Source: Vagococcus entomophilus (GTDB lineage: Bacteria; Bacillota; Bacilli; Lactobacillales; Vagococcaceae). From it: a DNA stretch of 64,000 nt. The stretch covers positions 248,001 to 312,000 of the forward strand of contig NZ_NGJZ01000001.1 of NCBI RefSeq assembly GCF_003987595.1, in the 5' to 3' direction. Each line of letters starts with the position of its first letter. The first letter of the stretch is position 1. Of the stretch, positions 18,329 through 27,643 are shown piece after piece. The position numbers and the translations under genes are program-made. The notes under the pieces are model-generated. The model searched no databases, was not told where the DNA came from, and saw nothing but the letters and a program-made list of their open reading frames with translations.

Positions 18329-19147
18329 TTATTTAAATAAAAAAAGAAACGTATGATAGGCGATTTTTTTGTTACGAACCGTAAGCAACTGCTTGAAAAA
18401 GCGTAGGAGTAACTGAGCTTTATACCGTACATGTAAATTTCTTCGATATTTGGAATAGTATAAGTGCTCCGAATCCAAAATATTTTGGTACCTTTCTAAA
18501 GAAACTTGATTCATGGATAAAACAGATAGGTCATGAGAAAGTGTGGTATCCAAAATTAAGACTGCCATTTTTTGATTGAAAATTTCAAAAAAAAGCCAAT
18601 GATCAAGATAATCTAATGGAAAGAGGGGACTAAATCCGTTAATTGAATGTAAGAAAGAAGAGCGAATCCATGTTCCAGATGCAATAGCTGTCAAATTTTC
18701 TTTAAACGTTCCAGATACTAGAATCGGGTGGTGGATTGCTTGCAAGGTATCTGATTCTGTTGGAGAGATTTGACGGGAATCGCTGTAGATGCGAGGGATC
18801 ATTGCAACGATTTGATTTGAAAGTTTTTTTTGCTGAATGTATCCTTGGACTATAAATTCAGTGGTAACCTGTGTATCTTGATCAAGCAAAATGAGCCAAG
18901 TATCATTTGATTCTGAAATCTGATTTAACGCATAGTTGTAGGCAGCTGCGGTTCCAGGATTATCAGGATTATGCTGATAAGAACAAGAAGTGTCTAATTG
19001 GATATCAAGCTGCTTTAAAGGACTATTATCATAAATCAAAATAGAATAATGAAAGTCAACATGGGCCAGACTTTGAATTAGTGAAGCATAACTTTCACAT
19101 TTTGATAGAGGCGTATTGTATAAGACGATGACAAATAGGGCATTCAT
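18329..19147 (-). CDS. GT2 family glycosyltransferase, rhamnosyltransferase-like
   Basis: This 272-residue protein starts with FVIVLYNTPL, has YDNSP, HNPDNPGTAAAYN and the LLDQDTQV catalytic motif (about residue 94), and the acceptor motif SPLFPLDYLDHW. These are features of RfbF/WbbL-like rhamnosyltransferases. It is one of two intact minus-strand genes inside the main plus-strand cluster and is flanked by terminator and promoter regions, so it is expressed alone. This suggests a later insertion or a side-chain enzyme. The ATG at 19147 has AAAGGATG upstream. Confidence 0.87.
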   Translation of the reverse strand: MNALFVIVLYNTPLSKCESYASLIQSLAHVDFHYSILIYDNSPLKQLDIQLDTSCSYQHNPDNPGTAAAYNYALNQISESNDTWLILLDQDTQVTTEFIVQGYIQQKKLSNQIVAMIPRIYSDSRQISPTESDTLQAIHHPILVSGTFKENLTAIASGTWIRSSFLHSINGFSPLFPLDYLDHWLFFEIFNQKMAVLILDTTLSHDLSVLSMNQVSLERYQNILDSEHLYYSKYRRNLHVRYKAQLLLRFFKQLLTVRNKKIAYHTFLFLFK

Positions 19148-19239
19148 TTATAGAGCATCCTTTCTGCATTTATAAAGTGATTCTTCATAGTATTATAACA
19201 TTTTTTTAAAGGATAAACATTTTAAAAGTAAGGGATGTC

Positions 19240-19248
19240 TGATATAAT
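19240..19248 (+). promoter_or_regulatory. Extended -10 promoter for ugd
   Basis: TGATATAAT, a perfect extended -10, about 55 bases before the ugd ATG. The -35 region (TTTTAA) is poor. Confidence 0.55.
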
Positions 19249-19302
19249 AATCAATGTGGAATTTTAACTAAAATTTAAAGTATAGGACAAGGAAGGCATG
19301 TT

Positions 19303-20472
19303 ATGAAGAAAATAGCAGTTTTTGGCTTAGGCTATGTAGGATTGGCCAATGCATTACTATTGGCACAAAATGAAAAAGTAATCGCTTACGATATTTTGTC
19401 TGAAAAAGTTGCATTGTTAAAAGAAAAAAAATCCCCGCTTGAAGACGAAGAGATTAAAGATTTCTTAACTAATAGAACGTTGAATGTAACGTTCACAGAT
19501 AAGCTTGGGGAAATTTCGAGTGATCAAGACTATTATATTATTGCAACGCCAACAGATTATGATGAGAAACAAAATTATTTTAATACTTCTTCTGTTGAAC
19601 AAGCACTTGAAGCAATACTTAAAATGAATCATGCAGCAAAAGTGATTATAAAATCTACTATTCCAGTAGGCTATGTTGTATCACTTAGAGAAAAATATCA
19701 AACTAAAAATATTTTCTTTTCTCCAGAGTTTCTAAGAGAAGGAAGAGCGTTGTACGATAATCTTCATCCGTCTAGAATTGTTGTCGGTGACACTAGTCCA
19801 ACTGGGGAAGAAATTGCCAGTCTTTTTCTGGAAAACTCAGAAGAGCCTGAGACACCTGTTTTGTTAACAGAACCAACCGAAGCAGAAGCTGTTAAATTAT
19901 TTGCGAATACTTATCTGGCTATGCGCGTCTCTTTCTATAATGAGTTAGATACATATGCGACTGTGAGAAAGCTAAATACACAGCAAATCATTGAAGGCGT
20001 ATCACTTGACCCAAGAATTGGAAGTCACTACAATAATCCATCCTTTGGCTATGGTGGCTATTGCTTGCCTAAAGACACCAAACAGTTGCTAGCAAACTAT
20101 CATGAAGTACCAAATAATCTGATAGAAGCCATCGTTTCAGCAAATGTTACACGAAAAGACTTTATAGCAGAACAAATTATTGCACAGCATCCAAAGACAG
20201 TCGGAATTTTCCGCTTAACAATGAAATCGGACTCAGATAATTTTAGATATTCCTCCATTCAAGGCGTTATGAAACGTATAAAGGCTAAAGGCATCAATGT
20301 GGTCGTTTATGAGCCTAAATATGCGGAAGAATCTTTCTTTCATTCTAAAATTATACGAGATCTGGATGAGTTTAAAGAGCTTTCTGATATTATTGTGACG
20401 AATCGTTGGGACGATCAGTTAGCAGATGTTAAAGAAAAAGTTTATACACGTGACTTGTACAGACGTGACTAA
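19303..20472 (+). CDS. ugd: UDP-glucose 6-dehydrogenase (nucleotide-sugar dehydrogenase)
   Basis: This 389-residue enzyme oxidises UDP-glucose to UDP-glucuronate with NAD. The N-terminal Rossmann motif is [36 protein letters not shown] and [13 protein letters not shown] (catalytic Cys, about residue 251) mark the UDP-glucose dehydrogenase family. The C-terminal UDP-binding domain is present, with [13 protein letters not shown]. It begins a plus-strand group with a lipid-sugar GT2 and YfhO protein, so a uronic acid may be an ingredient of this surface polymer or a precursor for a modified sugar. UDP-GlcNAc or UDP-ManNAc dehydrogenase is a less likely reading. Confidence 0.92.
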   Translation: MKKIAVFGLGYVGLANALLLAQNEKVIAYDILSEKVALLKEKKSPLEDEEIKDFLTNRTLNVTFTDKLGEISSDQDYYIIATPTDYDEKQNYFNTSSVEQALEAILKMNHAAKVIIKSTIPVGYVVSLREKYQTKNIFFSPEFLREGRALYDNLHPSRIVVGDTSPTGEEIASLFLENSEEPETPVLLTEPTEAEAVKLFANTYLAMRVSFYNELDTYATVRKLNTQQIIEGVSLDPRIGSHYNNPSFGYGGYCLPKDTKQLLANYHEVPNNLIEAIVSANVTRKDFIAEQIIAQHPKTVGIFRLTMKSDSDNFRYSSIQGVMKRIKAKGINVVVYEPKYAEESFFHSKIIRDLDEFKELSDIIVTNRWDDQLADVKEKVYTRDLYRRD

Positions 20473-20499
20473 TATACTGATTGAATAGGAGAACTGATT

Positions 20500-21453
20500 G
20501 TGAAATTAATAATTCAAATTCCTTGTTATAATGAGGAAGAAACGTTGGAAATAGCCTTAAATGATCTACCTAAAAAAATTGCAGGCATTGATGAGATTGA
20601 GTATCTAATCATCAATGATGGTAGCAAAGATAATACTGTAGAGGTTGCCCAAAAATGGGGGATTCATCATGTGGTTTCTTTTAAGCGCAACAAAGGTCTA
20701 GCGAAAGGCTTTATGGCTGGTTTGGATGCTTGTTTGAGACAAGGGGCAGACATCATAGTGAATACGGATGCAGATAATCAATATTGCGGGGCGGACATTG
20801 AAAAATTAGTTCGACCAATTATTGAAGGAAAAACAGATATCGTCATTGGCGAACGCCCTATAGCTGATACAGAGCATTTTTCACCATTGAAAAAGAAATT
20901 GCAAAAATTAGGAAGCTGGGTTGTTCGTAAGGCATCAAAAAGTGATATTCCTGATGCTCCGAGTGGATTTAGAGCATATAGCCGGGATGCTGCAATGCAG
21001 ATGAATGTTGCCAATGAGTACACGTATACATTAGAAACGATTGTTCAAGCTGGAAGAAATAAAATTGCAATGGAGTCTGTTCCAGTAAGAACCAATCCTG
21101 AATTACGCGAATCAAGATTGTTCTCTAGTATGTTTGGTTACATAAAGAAATCTGTTCTAACGATTTTACGAGCATTTATGATGTATAAGCCGTTAAGATT
21201 CTTTACATTATTGGGAGGGATTTTCTTTGTAGTCGGTTTGATTATCGGTGGACGTTTTCTTATTTTCTTTTTAAATGGCACAGGAAGAGGGCATATTCAG
21301 TCACTAATCCTTGCAAGCACCATGTTGATGATTGGTTTTCAGACAGTTATTGTGGGCTTGCAAGCAGATTTGATTTCTGCCAATCGTAAACTATTAGAAG
21401 ATGTTCAGTATCGCGTTAGAAAAATGGATTACGAGCAAGAAAATAAAAAATGA
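20500..21453 (+). CDS. DPM1/GtrB-like GT2 with two C-terminal membrane helices
   Basis: This 317-residue protein has IQIPCYNEEETL, INDGSKDNT, NTDADNQY (catalytic metal motif, about residues 88-92), and two membrane helices at about 228-255 and 265-290. This is the layout of enzymes that form undecaprenyl-phosphate sugars. The gene is followed by a YfhO protein, making a second GT2-YfhO pair besides 7205/4437, but no dedicated GtcA gene is beside it. The start is a GTG with AGGAGA 7 bases upstream. The sugar is unknown; the ugd neighbour makes a uronic acid possible. Confidence 0.9.
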   Translation: MKLIIQIPCYNEEETLEIALNDLPKKIAGIDEIEYLIINDGSKDNTVEVAQKWGIHHVVSFKRNKGLAKGFMAGLDACLRQGADIIVNTDADNQYCGADIEKLVRPIIEGKTDIVIGERPIADTEHFSPLKKKLQKLGSWVVRKASKSDIPDAPSGFRAYSRDAAMQMNVANEYTYTLETIVQAGRNKIAMESVPVRTNPELRESRLFSSMFGYIKKSVLTILRAFMMYKPLRFFTLLGGIFFVVGLIIGGRFLIFFLNGTGRGHIQSLILASTMLMIGFQTVIVGLQADLISANRKLLEDVQYRVRKMDYEQENKK

Positions 21454-21473
21454 GTTGGGTGGAATGAAAGTTG

Positions 21474-24242
21474 ATGAATAGTAAAAACCCGATGCGGTCG
21501 AATATGAAGAAGTTTGTTAAAGAAAATAAATGGCTATTCATTGGAATATTTGGTGCTAGCTTGTTTGTATATTCTTCCTACTTTTTTGATCATTACAACC
21601 TGTCATTTCTGAATATAATGTATAGTTTCTCTCCATTCGATTCAATGAAAATTGCAACCAAGGGACCTATTTTATCCGATGTAGCAGATCATATGTATCC
21701 TGTTGCGTATAAATATCTGCACAATTTAGACTTTACTTATTGGATGTCGTCTTTAGGTATCGGAACAACACAAAGTATGAGCTTGTACATGTATGTATTG
21801 AATTATTTCTACCTGTTACCATTTGGAGTAGCGATTGCACTCATTTCATATTCAAAGTTTCTGATTGGATTTTTGGGAATGTATTTCTTTGCAAGAGAAT
21901 ATGGAGTCAAGAAGGTACCAGCAGCAATTGGAGCCATTAGCTATACATTCTCTGCAGCGTTAGTAATGTGGCATGGTTGGCCACATTCAGATGTTGCGAT
22001 GTTTGCACCATTTCTATTTTTATTTATGGAAAAATTTTTAAAAAAATTGGATATCAAATACCTGTTTTTAGTAATTATTTTTCTTTATTTAATGCTAGTT
22101 GCAGGCATGCCGACATTTGCAGCATATTTCTTATATCTACTTGGAATGTATGTCTTATTTTATGGAATAAAAAATTATAGAAAAGAACCAAAAAAATTGC
22201 TGTTTTTCTTTGGTGGTTTTGGAGTGAGTGTCTTATTCGCTATTTTATTGAGCTTGCCATATACAGGTGAATTACTAAATTCAGTCGGTTCAAATGGATA
22301 TGCAGCATCTAGAAAAGGTCAGTCAAGCGAGGTATTGAGCTCTGACTTCTTACAAACATTAATTTATCCTTATATCCGCTCCAATACAATGACCATGCAT
22401 TTAAATGAATCGACATTATTTTCAGGTTTATTTGCAATCTTGCTGCTACCTTTTTCTTTTCTAAATTATAAAAAAAAGAAAAATTCTTTATTTTGGTTAA
22501 CTTCAATTGGTATATTGCTACTTTTGATTTTTACCAATTGGCTAACACCGATATATAGCCATTTGCCAATGATTAATACATCTTTGAAGTATCGGGTCAT
22601 CGTGCTTTTGAACTTTGCATTTGCAATAAACTTAGCAATTACTCTAAATGATTTTTTCATCAATCAAGACTATTACAAAAAGAATAAAATTAAAGCATTA
22701 ATTGCGGGTTATTTTTCATTTATCATCTTGTTAATCGCTTTTAAAAAAGTGGGGTTGTTCAGCAGTCTGACAGGAACTCAGCAGTCGGAAGTAATCAGTA
22801 GCATCCTTTTATTTATTACTTTATTTTTAATGTTATTCCTACTGATTAAGTCGAAAAATCCTAAAATACTTGCAGTTGTATCATTCGTTTTATGTACTGC
22901 CAGTATTTATGATTCAGGAAATTTTGCAAAGGAATACTTACCATTTGTTTCAAAACAAGTCTCGGCTGTTCCAAAGAAAACTGATACGATCAACTTCTTG
23001 CAAAAAAATACACAAAATAACGAAAAAGTTGTTGCTTTGGGTAGTTGGACCTTTTTCCCTTCAACAAATATGTTTTATAATTTACGAGACATTCGTGGAC
23101 ATGATTTTATCTATACAAATCAAGATGTTCAAAATTATTATGAAGGAATCGAGTCTGATGCGTATGACTCTGCTACTAGAGTATCCTTTAGCAAGATTGA
23201 GAATACTAATTTATTAAAATATATGGGAGTTAAGTACGTAGTGTCTCCTAAAGCTAATTTAGTAGATGACAGTTACACGGGAAAAGAGTTGGAACCAGTT
23301 GGGCCAATATATACTGGAACGGGTATAGAACAAGAGATTGAAGCAGAGCAGAACGATTGGAATAACATCGAGTTTGTAGCTGCAAATTATCAACATAAGT
23401 TTACAAACGAAAGCATGACGTTGCAAATTATTGATATTGATTCTGGACAAGTGGTGGTGAATAAGAAAACGCCATTAAGTAAAATTAAAGATAATCAAGT
23501 GTTAAATATTTCTTTCGCACCTATAGAAAATTCTAAAGGGAAAAAGTATAAAATATTGATAACCAGTGATAATAGTGAACAATTGCCTTTTACCTTGTAT
23601 AAAGCAGCAGTATCACTTTATGCAAATGATTTTATTTATAATGCCGAAAAAGTCGAAGGCAATCTGGTAGTTTATCTAAATTATAAAGATAATGCTTATA
23701 AAGGAAAAGATAAATTAGGGGTTCATCAATATCAAAACTATTCTCCACAGTTACAGTTAATTAATAACATCGAAATCAAAAAAAATTCTGAATCAGTTTT
23801 AAGTAGTATGAAACAATCATACAAAAAAAATACTTTATTCTTAGATGAAGAGCAAGCAAGAAAAATTAAAAATGCTAAAAGCCTGTCTAAGGAAAAAATT
23901 GCAGCAAATGAAAAAATCACTGTTATCCAAGATGAGGATAATGGTCAAGTCACTTTGTCTGTTAAGACTAATACTAAAAGATTTTTACTTATGAACGAGT
24001 ACAATGATGGCAATTGGCAAGCATATGTCAATGGAAAAAAAGTTCAGATGTATAAAGGAAACTATTTGTTCAGAGCGATTGAAGTACCAAAAGGAGAATC
24101 AAAGGTAAAATTGGTTTATGCACCAACTAAAGTAAAATTATTTATAAAAATAGCTCTGAGTGCGCTCATCCTGTTAATAGTGTTGTTTATTATAAAAAAA
24201 AGAATACAGAATTGGCTGACAAACTATTGTAAAAGTAAATAG
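21474..24242 (+). CDS. YfhO family membrane protein, putative GT-C type glycosyltransferase
   Basis: This 922-residue protein has about a dozen helices in its first 480 residues, a large extracellular domain (about 490-890) and a last membrane helix. The C-terminal pattern GNWQAYVNGKKV and EVPKGESKVKLVYAP is shared with the YfhO paralogue at 4437. It probably transfers an undecaprenyl-linked sugar, made by the preceding GT2, onto a polymer outside the cell. The start at 21474 follows GGTGGA. The acceptor could be the rhamnopolysaccharide or a teichoic acid. Confidence 0.87.
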   Translation: MNSKNPMRSNMKKFVKENKWLFIGIFGASLFVYSSYFFDHYNLSFLNIMYSFSPFDSMKIATKGPILSDVADHMYPVAYKYLHNLDFTYWMSSLGIGTTQSMSLYMYVLNYFYLLPFGVAIALISYSKFLIGFLGMYFFAREYGVKKVPAAIGAISYTFSAALVMWHGWPHSDVAMFAPFLFLFMEKFLKKLDIKYLFLVIIFLYLMLVAGMPTFAAYFLYLLGMYVLFYGIKNYRKEPKKLLFFFGGFGVSVLFAILLSLPYTGELLNSVGSNGYAASRKGQSSEVLSSDFLQTLIYPYIRSNTMTMHLNESTLFSGLFAILLLPFSFLNYKKKKNSLFWLTSIGILLLLIFTNWLTPIYSHLPMINTSLKYRVIVLLNFAFAINLAITLNDFFINQDYYKKNKIKALIAGYFSFIILLIAFKKVGLFSSLTGTQQSEVISSILLFITLFLMLFLLIKSKNPKILAVVSFVLCTASIYDSGNFAKEYLPFVSKQVSAVPKKTDTINFLQKNTQNNEKVVALGSWTFFPSTNMFYNLRDIRGHDFIYTNQDVQNYYEGIESDAYDSATRVSFSKIENTNLLKYMGVKYVVSPKANLVDDSYTGKELEPVGPIYTGTGIEQEIEAEQNDWNNIEFVAANYQHKFTNESMTLQIIDIDSGQVVVNKKTPLSKIKDNQVLNISFAPIENSKGKKYKILITSDNSEQLPFTLYKAAVSLYANDFIYNAEKVEGNLVVYLNYKDNAYKGKDKLGVHQYQNYSPQLQLINNIEIKKNSESVLSSMKQSYKKNTLFLDEEQARKIKNAKSLSKEKIAANEKITVIQDEDNGQVTLSVKTNTKRFLLMNEYNDGNWQAYVNGKKVQMYKGNYLFRAIEVPKGESKVKLVYAPTKVKLFIKIALSALILLIVLFIIKKRIQNWLTNYCKSK

Positions 24243-24271
24243 AAAGAATTTATAGAATTGGCGGTGTGGAA

Positions 24272-25183
24272 ATGAACTATTTGATATTAGGATCGTCTGG
24301 TTTCATAGGAAGCAACCTAGTAAAAAAAATGACAAATTCAGAAGATACTGTGCGCCTTTTTGACAGACATTCTAATAAGATGGAAGTTGGTCATTCAACT
24401 AGAACATTTATCTCCGGAGAATTTGGTTCAGAGTATGATTTTGATCAGTTGACCGAAGGTATTGATGTTGTCTTTCATTTAATCAGCACAACTGTCCCAG
24501 CATCCACGGTTTCTTTAAAAAAAGAAATTGAGGACAATGTATTGGGAACAATTAAGTTGTTAGATGCTTGTGTCAAGAACAAAGTAAAGAAAATTGTCTT
24601 TATTTCTTCTGGTGGGACGGTTTACGGAAAGGGAGCGGGAATTCCTTTCCTAGAAACAGATGAGACAAATCCCATTAACTCGTATGGGATACAAAAATTA
24701 GCGATTGAAAAATACATTCAGTTGTACTACCATCTCTACAATCTAGACTACCGAATCATAAGGTTGGCAAATCCATTTGGCCCAGGACAAAATCCTAATG
24801 GGGGTCAAGGCGTGGTAACGGCATTTTGTTACAAAATGATTCAAAATGAACCTATTACTATTTATGGAGATGGAAATGTTGTCAGAGACTATATTTATAT
24901 TGATGATGCGATAGATGGAATCTTGCGTATTGCTCAATATGAAGGAGAAAATAAAATCTTTAATTTAGGCTCAGACAAGGGTTATTCTATAAGAGAAATT
25001 GTTGCGTTTATAGAGAAAGTAGCAGATAAAAAATTTCAAATTTGTTATGAAGAAGCAAGAAACGTAGACGTGCCGTATAATGTTTTAAACACAGGCAGAT
25101 ATATGGAAATTGCTCAGACAAAAAAAATGACCAGCATATTAGATGGAATAGAAAAACTATTAAGCTATTTTTCTAGCCTATAA
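24272..25183 (+). CDS. NAD-dependent epimerase/dehydratase
   Basis: This 303-residue extended SDR protein starts YLILGSSGFIGSNL (NAD-binding), has ISSGGTVYG and the SYGIQKLAIE catalytic Tyr-Lys motif, and RLANPFGPGQ as in UDP-glucose 4-epimerase and related enzymes. The substrate could be UDP-glucose, UDP-GlcNAc or the uronic acid made by Ugd; the sequence does not decide. It is co-directional with ugd, the GT2 and YfhO, and is likely in the same transcript. The start at 24272 is chosen within GTG-GAA-ATG; the ribosome site is weak. Confidence 0.88.
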   Translation: MNYLILGSSGFIGSNLVKKMTNSEDTVRLFDRHSNKMEVGHSTRTFISGEFGSEYDFDQLTEGIDVVFHLISTTVPASTVSLKKEIEDNVLGTIKLLDACVKNKVKKIVFISSGGTVYGKGAGIPFLETDETNPINSYGIQKLAIEKYIQLYYHLYNLDYRIIRLANPFGPGQNPNGGQGVVTAFCYKMIQNEPITIYGDGNVVRDYIYIDDAIDGILRIAQYEGENKIFNLGSDKGYSIREIVAFIEKVADKKFQICYEEARNVDVPYNVLNTGRYMEIAQTKKMTSILDGIEKLLSYFSSL

Positions 25184-25201
25184 TCTAACGAAAGAAGTGA
25201 A

Positions 25202-26362
25202 ATGATGAAAAAGCTCCTTGTAACTGCTTCAACATTCCCTAGATACAAACATGATACAGAACCTAGTTTTATCTATGATTTATGCAAAGAGTATACGAAA
25301 TATTATGACGTAACAGTCCTTGTGCCAGCTGCTCCTGGGGCAAAAGATTTCGAAGAGATGGAAGGAATGCATGTTATTAGATACCATTATTTTCCGATAA
25401 AGAAATTAGAAACTTTATGCTATCCAGGTGCGATTGTTCCCAGAATCAAGGAAAAAAAAGTAAGAATGTTACTGGTACCATTTCTTTTTTGCAGTATGTT
25501 TTTTAATCTGAAAAAAATCATTAAACATTTTGATTTTGTTCATTGTAATTGGCTAATACCTCAAGGGATCATTCAAGCTTTTTTTAAAAAGCCTTATATT
25601 CTAACGGGATTAGGTGGAGATGTGACATCATTGAATAGAGGCATTGTAAAAAAGCTTAAGCAAAAGTCAGTAAATAATGCCAAGGTGGTAACAGCAGTTT
25701 CACATGACTTGAAAAAAGAATTAGAGAAAGTCTATCATGCCCAAAATGTGAAAGTGATTCCTATGGGCTGTGATTTATCGCTCTTTTCTCCTGAAAATAG
25801 AAAAGAAAAGCTTTTTGGAGACGATGGGAAGAAAATAATTTTATTTGTTGGACGTCTAGCCGAAAAAAAAGGTGCTCAGTATTTGATTCAGGCCATTGAA
25901 AAACTAGAAAATATAAAGCTAGTAATTGTTGGAGATGGGCCAGAAAAAAAGATGCTTTATGAGCTAGCTAAAAAAAGCAAACAAGAAATTTTGTTTTTAG
26001 GATCTAAAAATAAAACAGAGCTACAAGAGATCTATGCTTCGTGTGATGTGTTTTGTGTGCCATCTGTTATTGCAAAAGATGGAGATAAAGATGGACTACC
26101 AGTTGCTTTAATTGAAGCTATGGCTTCAGGTTCTCCTGTTGTTGCAAGCGATGTAGGTGGTATTGGAGAAGCGGTAATAAACGGAGAAAATGGTTATTTG
26201 ATTCAACCTGAAGAGGTAGAGGAACTAGCAGAATCACTAAAAAAAATATTGGATGATAAAATATTGAGAAAAGATTTTTCTATTCAAGCAAGAAAAAAAG
26301 CTGAAGAGTTTGATTTTCAGAAAATAGGAGAAGAATACAAAACGTTATTTGATGCTTTATAA
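25202..26362 (+). CDS. GT4 family glycosyltransferase
   Basis: This 386-residue GT-B fold protein has LLVTASTFPRYKHDTEPSF at the N-terminus, LTGLGGDVTS, the donor-site FVGRLAEKKG and the EAMASGSPVVASDVGG E-x7-E motif (about residues 305-320). GT4 enzymes are retaining transferases using nucleotide sugars in the cytoplasm. It ends the ugd-GT2-YfhO-epimerase series and is followed by a bidirectional terminator. The sugar and linkage cannot be predicted. Two adjacent ATG codons (25202, 25205) are both possible starts. Confidence 0.9.
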   Translation: MMKKLLVTASTFPRYKHDTEPSFIYDLCKEYTKYYDVTVLVPAAPGAKDFEEMEGMHVIRYHYFPIKKLETLCYPGAIVPRIKEKKVRMLLVPFLFCSMFFNLKKIIKHFDFVHCNWLIPQGIIQAFFKKPYILTGLGGDVTSLNRGIVKKLKQKSVNNAKVVTAVSHDLKKELEKVYHAQNVKVIPMGCDLSLFSPENRKEKLFGDDGKKIILFVGRLAEKKGAQYLIQAIEKLENIKLVIVGDGPEKKMLYELAKKSKQEILFLGSKNKTELQEIYASCDVFCVPSVIAKDGDKDGLPVALIEAMASGSPVVASDVGGIGEAVINGENGYLIQPEEVEELAESLKKILDDKILRKDFSIQARKKAEEFDFQKIGEEYKTLFDAL

Positions 26363-26373
26363 GGTATCAAATG

Positions 26374-26407
26374 AAAAATAGTCGTGCATTTTAGCACGAC
26401 TATTTTT
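26374..26407. terminator. Bidirectional terminator between convergent genes
   Basis: A perfect 14-bp stem (AAAAATAGTCGTGC with GCACGACTATTTTT) and a 6-base loop, A-tract left and T-tract right. A weaker 8-bp hairpin (26436-26460) lies closer to the minus-strand gene. Confidence 0.9.
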
Positions 26408-26473
26408 ATGCGTTTCTTTAAGTATTAGGCTAAGGAAGCAAGTGGATTAGCTACTTGCTTTACGGACCCTCTT

Positions 26474-27406
26474 TTATTTTGTATTAAATTTTGTTTTGTC
26501 TAATAATAAAGCCAAAAGAAAGGCTAAAAAATCTGCGATTGTACATAAAACTCGGAATGTAATCATGGAAAGCGTGATGACGTTTACGCCAAGCAAATTT
26601 TCTGTGACGCTCAACATCACAGCTTCTTTGATACCAATTCCGGCAGGTGCACCAGGCGTTATTAATCCAACTAGCCATGATAATGTATAGGCAGATAGTA
26701 GTTTGGCAAAAAGACTTGTGGTAAGAGAAACTCCTAATATGTATTTCAGTGTCAAAATGTATAGTAGGCTAGAAAAGAACAAAATTACAACATAGTAAAG
26801 TAAACAGAAAAGAAAAGTTGAAAACAATTGTTTTGAAAAAGTGATGCCTTTTTTTTGAGCATAGCTGTAAAGCTTAGTTTTAAACAACAGAAAAAGAATG
26901 AGCATACTTATAACAAATAAACTACCAACCAAAAAAATCACTGTTTTATTTTGTGCTACAAACTTTATAAGATAATTAGACAAAAATATGGCGGAAACAA
27001 TGATTGCGCCAAGAATATTTAAGAGAATATCGATTAAAGTTGAAGTAGCAACAGCTACGTGTGAAATCTTTTTTTTTGTGGCAAGCTCATTACGACCAAC
27101 ATACTGGAAGACATTGCCCGGTAAATATTTTAATATATTGGACTTCGTGTACACCGTAACGGCCTCATTAAATGAAATCTTTTTATGTGCTAAAGTGGAA
27201 ACAATTGTTTTCCATGGAAAACAATTAGTGTAGACAATTAGAGTTTGGAGCAAGGTGATGATTAGAATTGGTAAAAAATTTTTGGAGGTAAATAGAGTGG
27301 AATAATCAACATTACTTCCAAGTAGCTTTTTAAATACAAAATAAATGGCTAAAAGTGTGATGATATTTCCTACTATTTTGACAATTTTTTTTAAATTTAT
27401 ATTCAT
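26474..27406 (-). CDS. Lysylphosphatidylglycerol synthase TM region / UPF0104 family membrane protein
   Basis: This 310-residue protein has eight or so membrane helices. It shows the family pattern FQYVGRNELATKK near residue 100 and GAPAGIGIKEAVML near residue 255, typical of the flippase-like half of MprF and of AglD-type proteins. No lysyl-transferase half is present. Related proteins in polysaccharide loci are predicted to move lipids or lipid-linked sugars across the membrane. It is on the minus strand with its own promoter, so it is regulated apart from the flanking operons. The exact substrate is unknown. Confidence 0.85.
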   Translation of the reverse strand: MNINLKKIVKIVGNIITLLAIYFVFKKLLGSNVDYSTLFTSKNFLPILIITLLQTLIVYTNCFPWKTIVSTLAHKKISFNEAVTVYTKSNILKYLPGNVFQYVGRNELATKKKISHVAVATSTLIDILLNILGAIIVSAIFLSNYLIKFVAQNKTVIFLVGSLFVISMLILFLLFKTKLYSYAQKKGITFSKQLFSTFLFCLLYYVVILFFSSLLYILTLKYILGVSLTTSLFAKLLSAYTLSWLVGLITPGAPAGIGIKEAVMLSVTENLLGVNVITLSMITFRVLCTIADFLAFLLALLLDKTKFNTK

Positions 27407-27438
27407 AAATTACTCGCTTTCTATCCGAACTAAGTTCT

Positions 27439-27467
27439 ATTTTACTCTAAATCATATATTTGTTCAA
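27439..27467 (-). promoter_or_regulatory. Promoter of the UPF0104 gene
   Basis: On the minus strand TTGAAC (27467-27462), a 17-base spacer and TAAAAT (27444-27439). The leader would be about 25 bases. Confidence 0.65.
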
Positions 27468-27501
27468 TCCGTAACTTTTTGCTTAGAAATTAAGAACTAA
27501 C

Positions 27502-27530
27502 TTGCTTTATTCTAGTAGCTTCTGTAAAAT
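27502..27530 (+). promoter_or_regulatory. Promoter of the polysaccharide ABC exporter operon
   Basis: TTGCTT (27502-27507), a 17-base spacer and TAAAAT (27525-27530), giving a leader of about 110 bases before the permease gene. It is back-to-back with the minus-strand promoter at 27439-27467. Confidence 0.6.
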
Positions 27531-27643
27531 GTATTTGTTGTAGTTTGCATGATTGTATATCAGACGATTTTCTACGAATAATAAAAAAATCTATCTAATT
27601 TAAATAAAAATTAGCTTAGAATATTTGGAAGGATTTAGATAAA

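Noticed and set aside
26436-26460. Hairpin AAGCAAGT/ACTTGCTT as terminator of the UPF0104 gene
   Set aside because: No T-run follows on the minus strand; the stronger bidirectional hairpin at 26374-26407 is sufficient.
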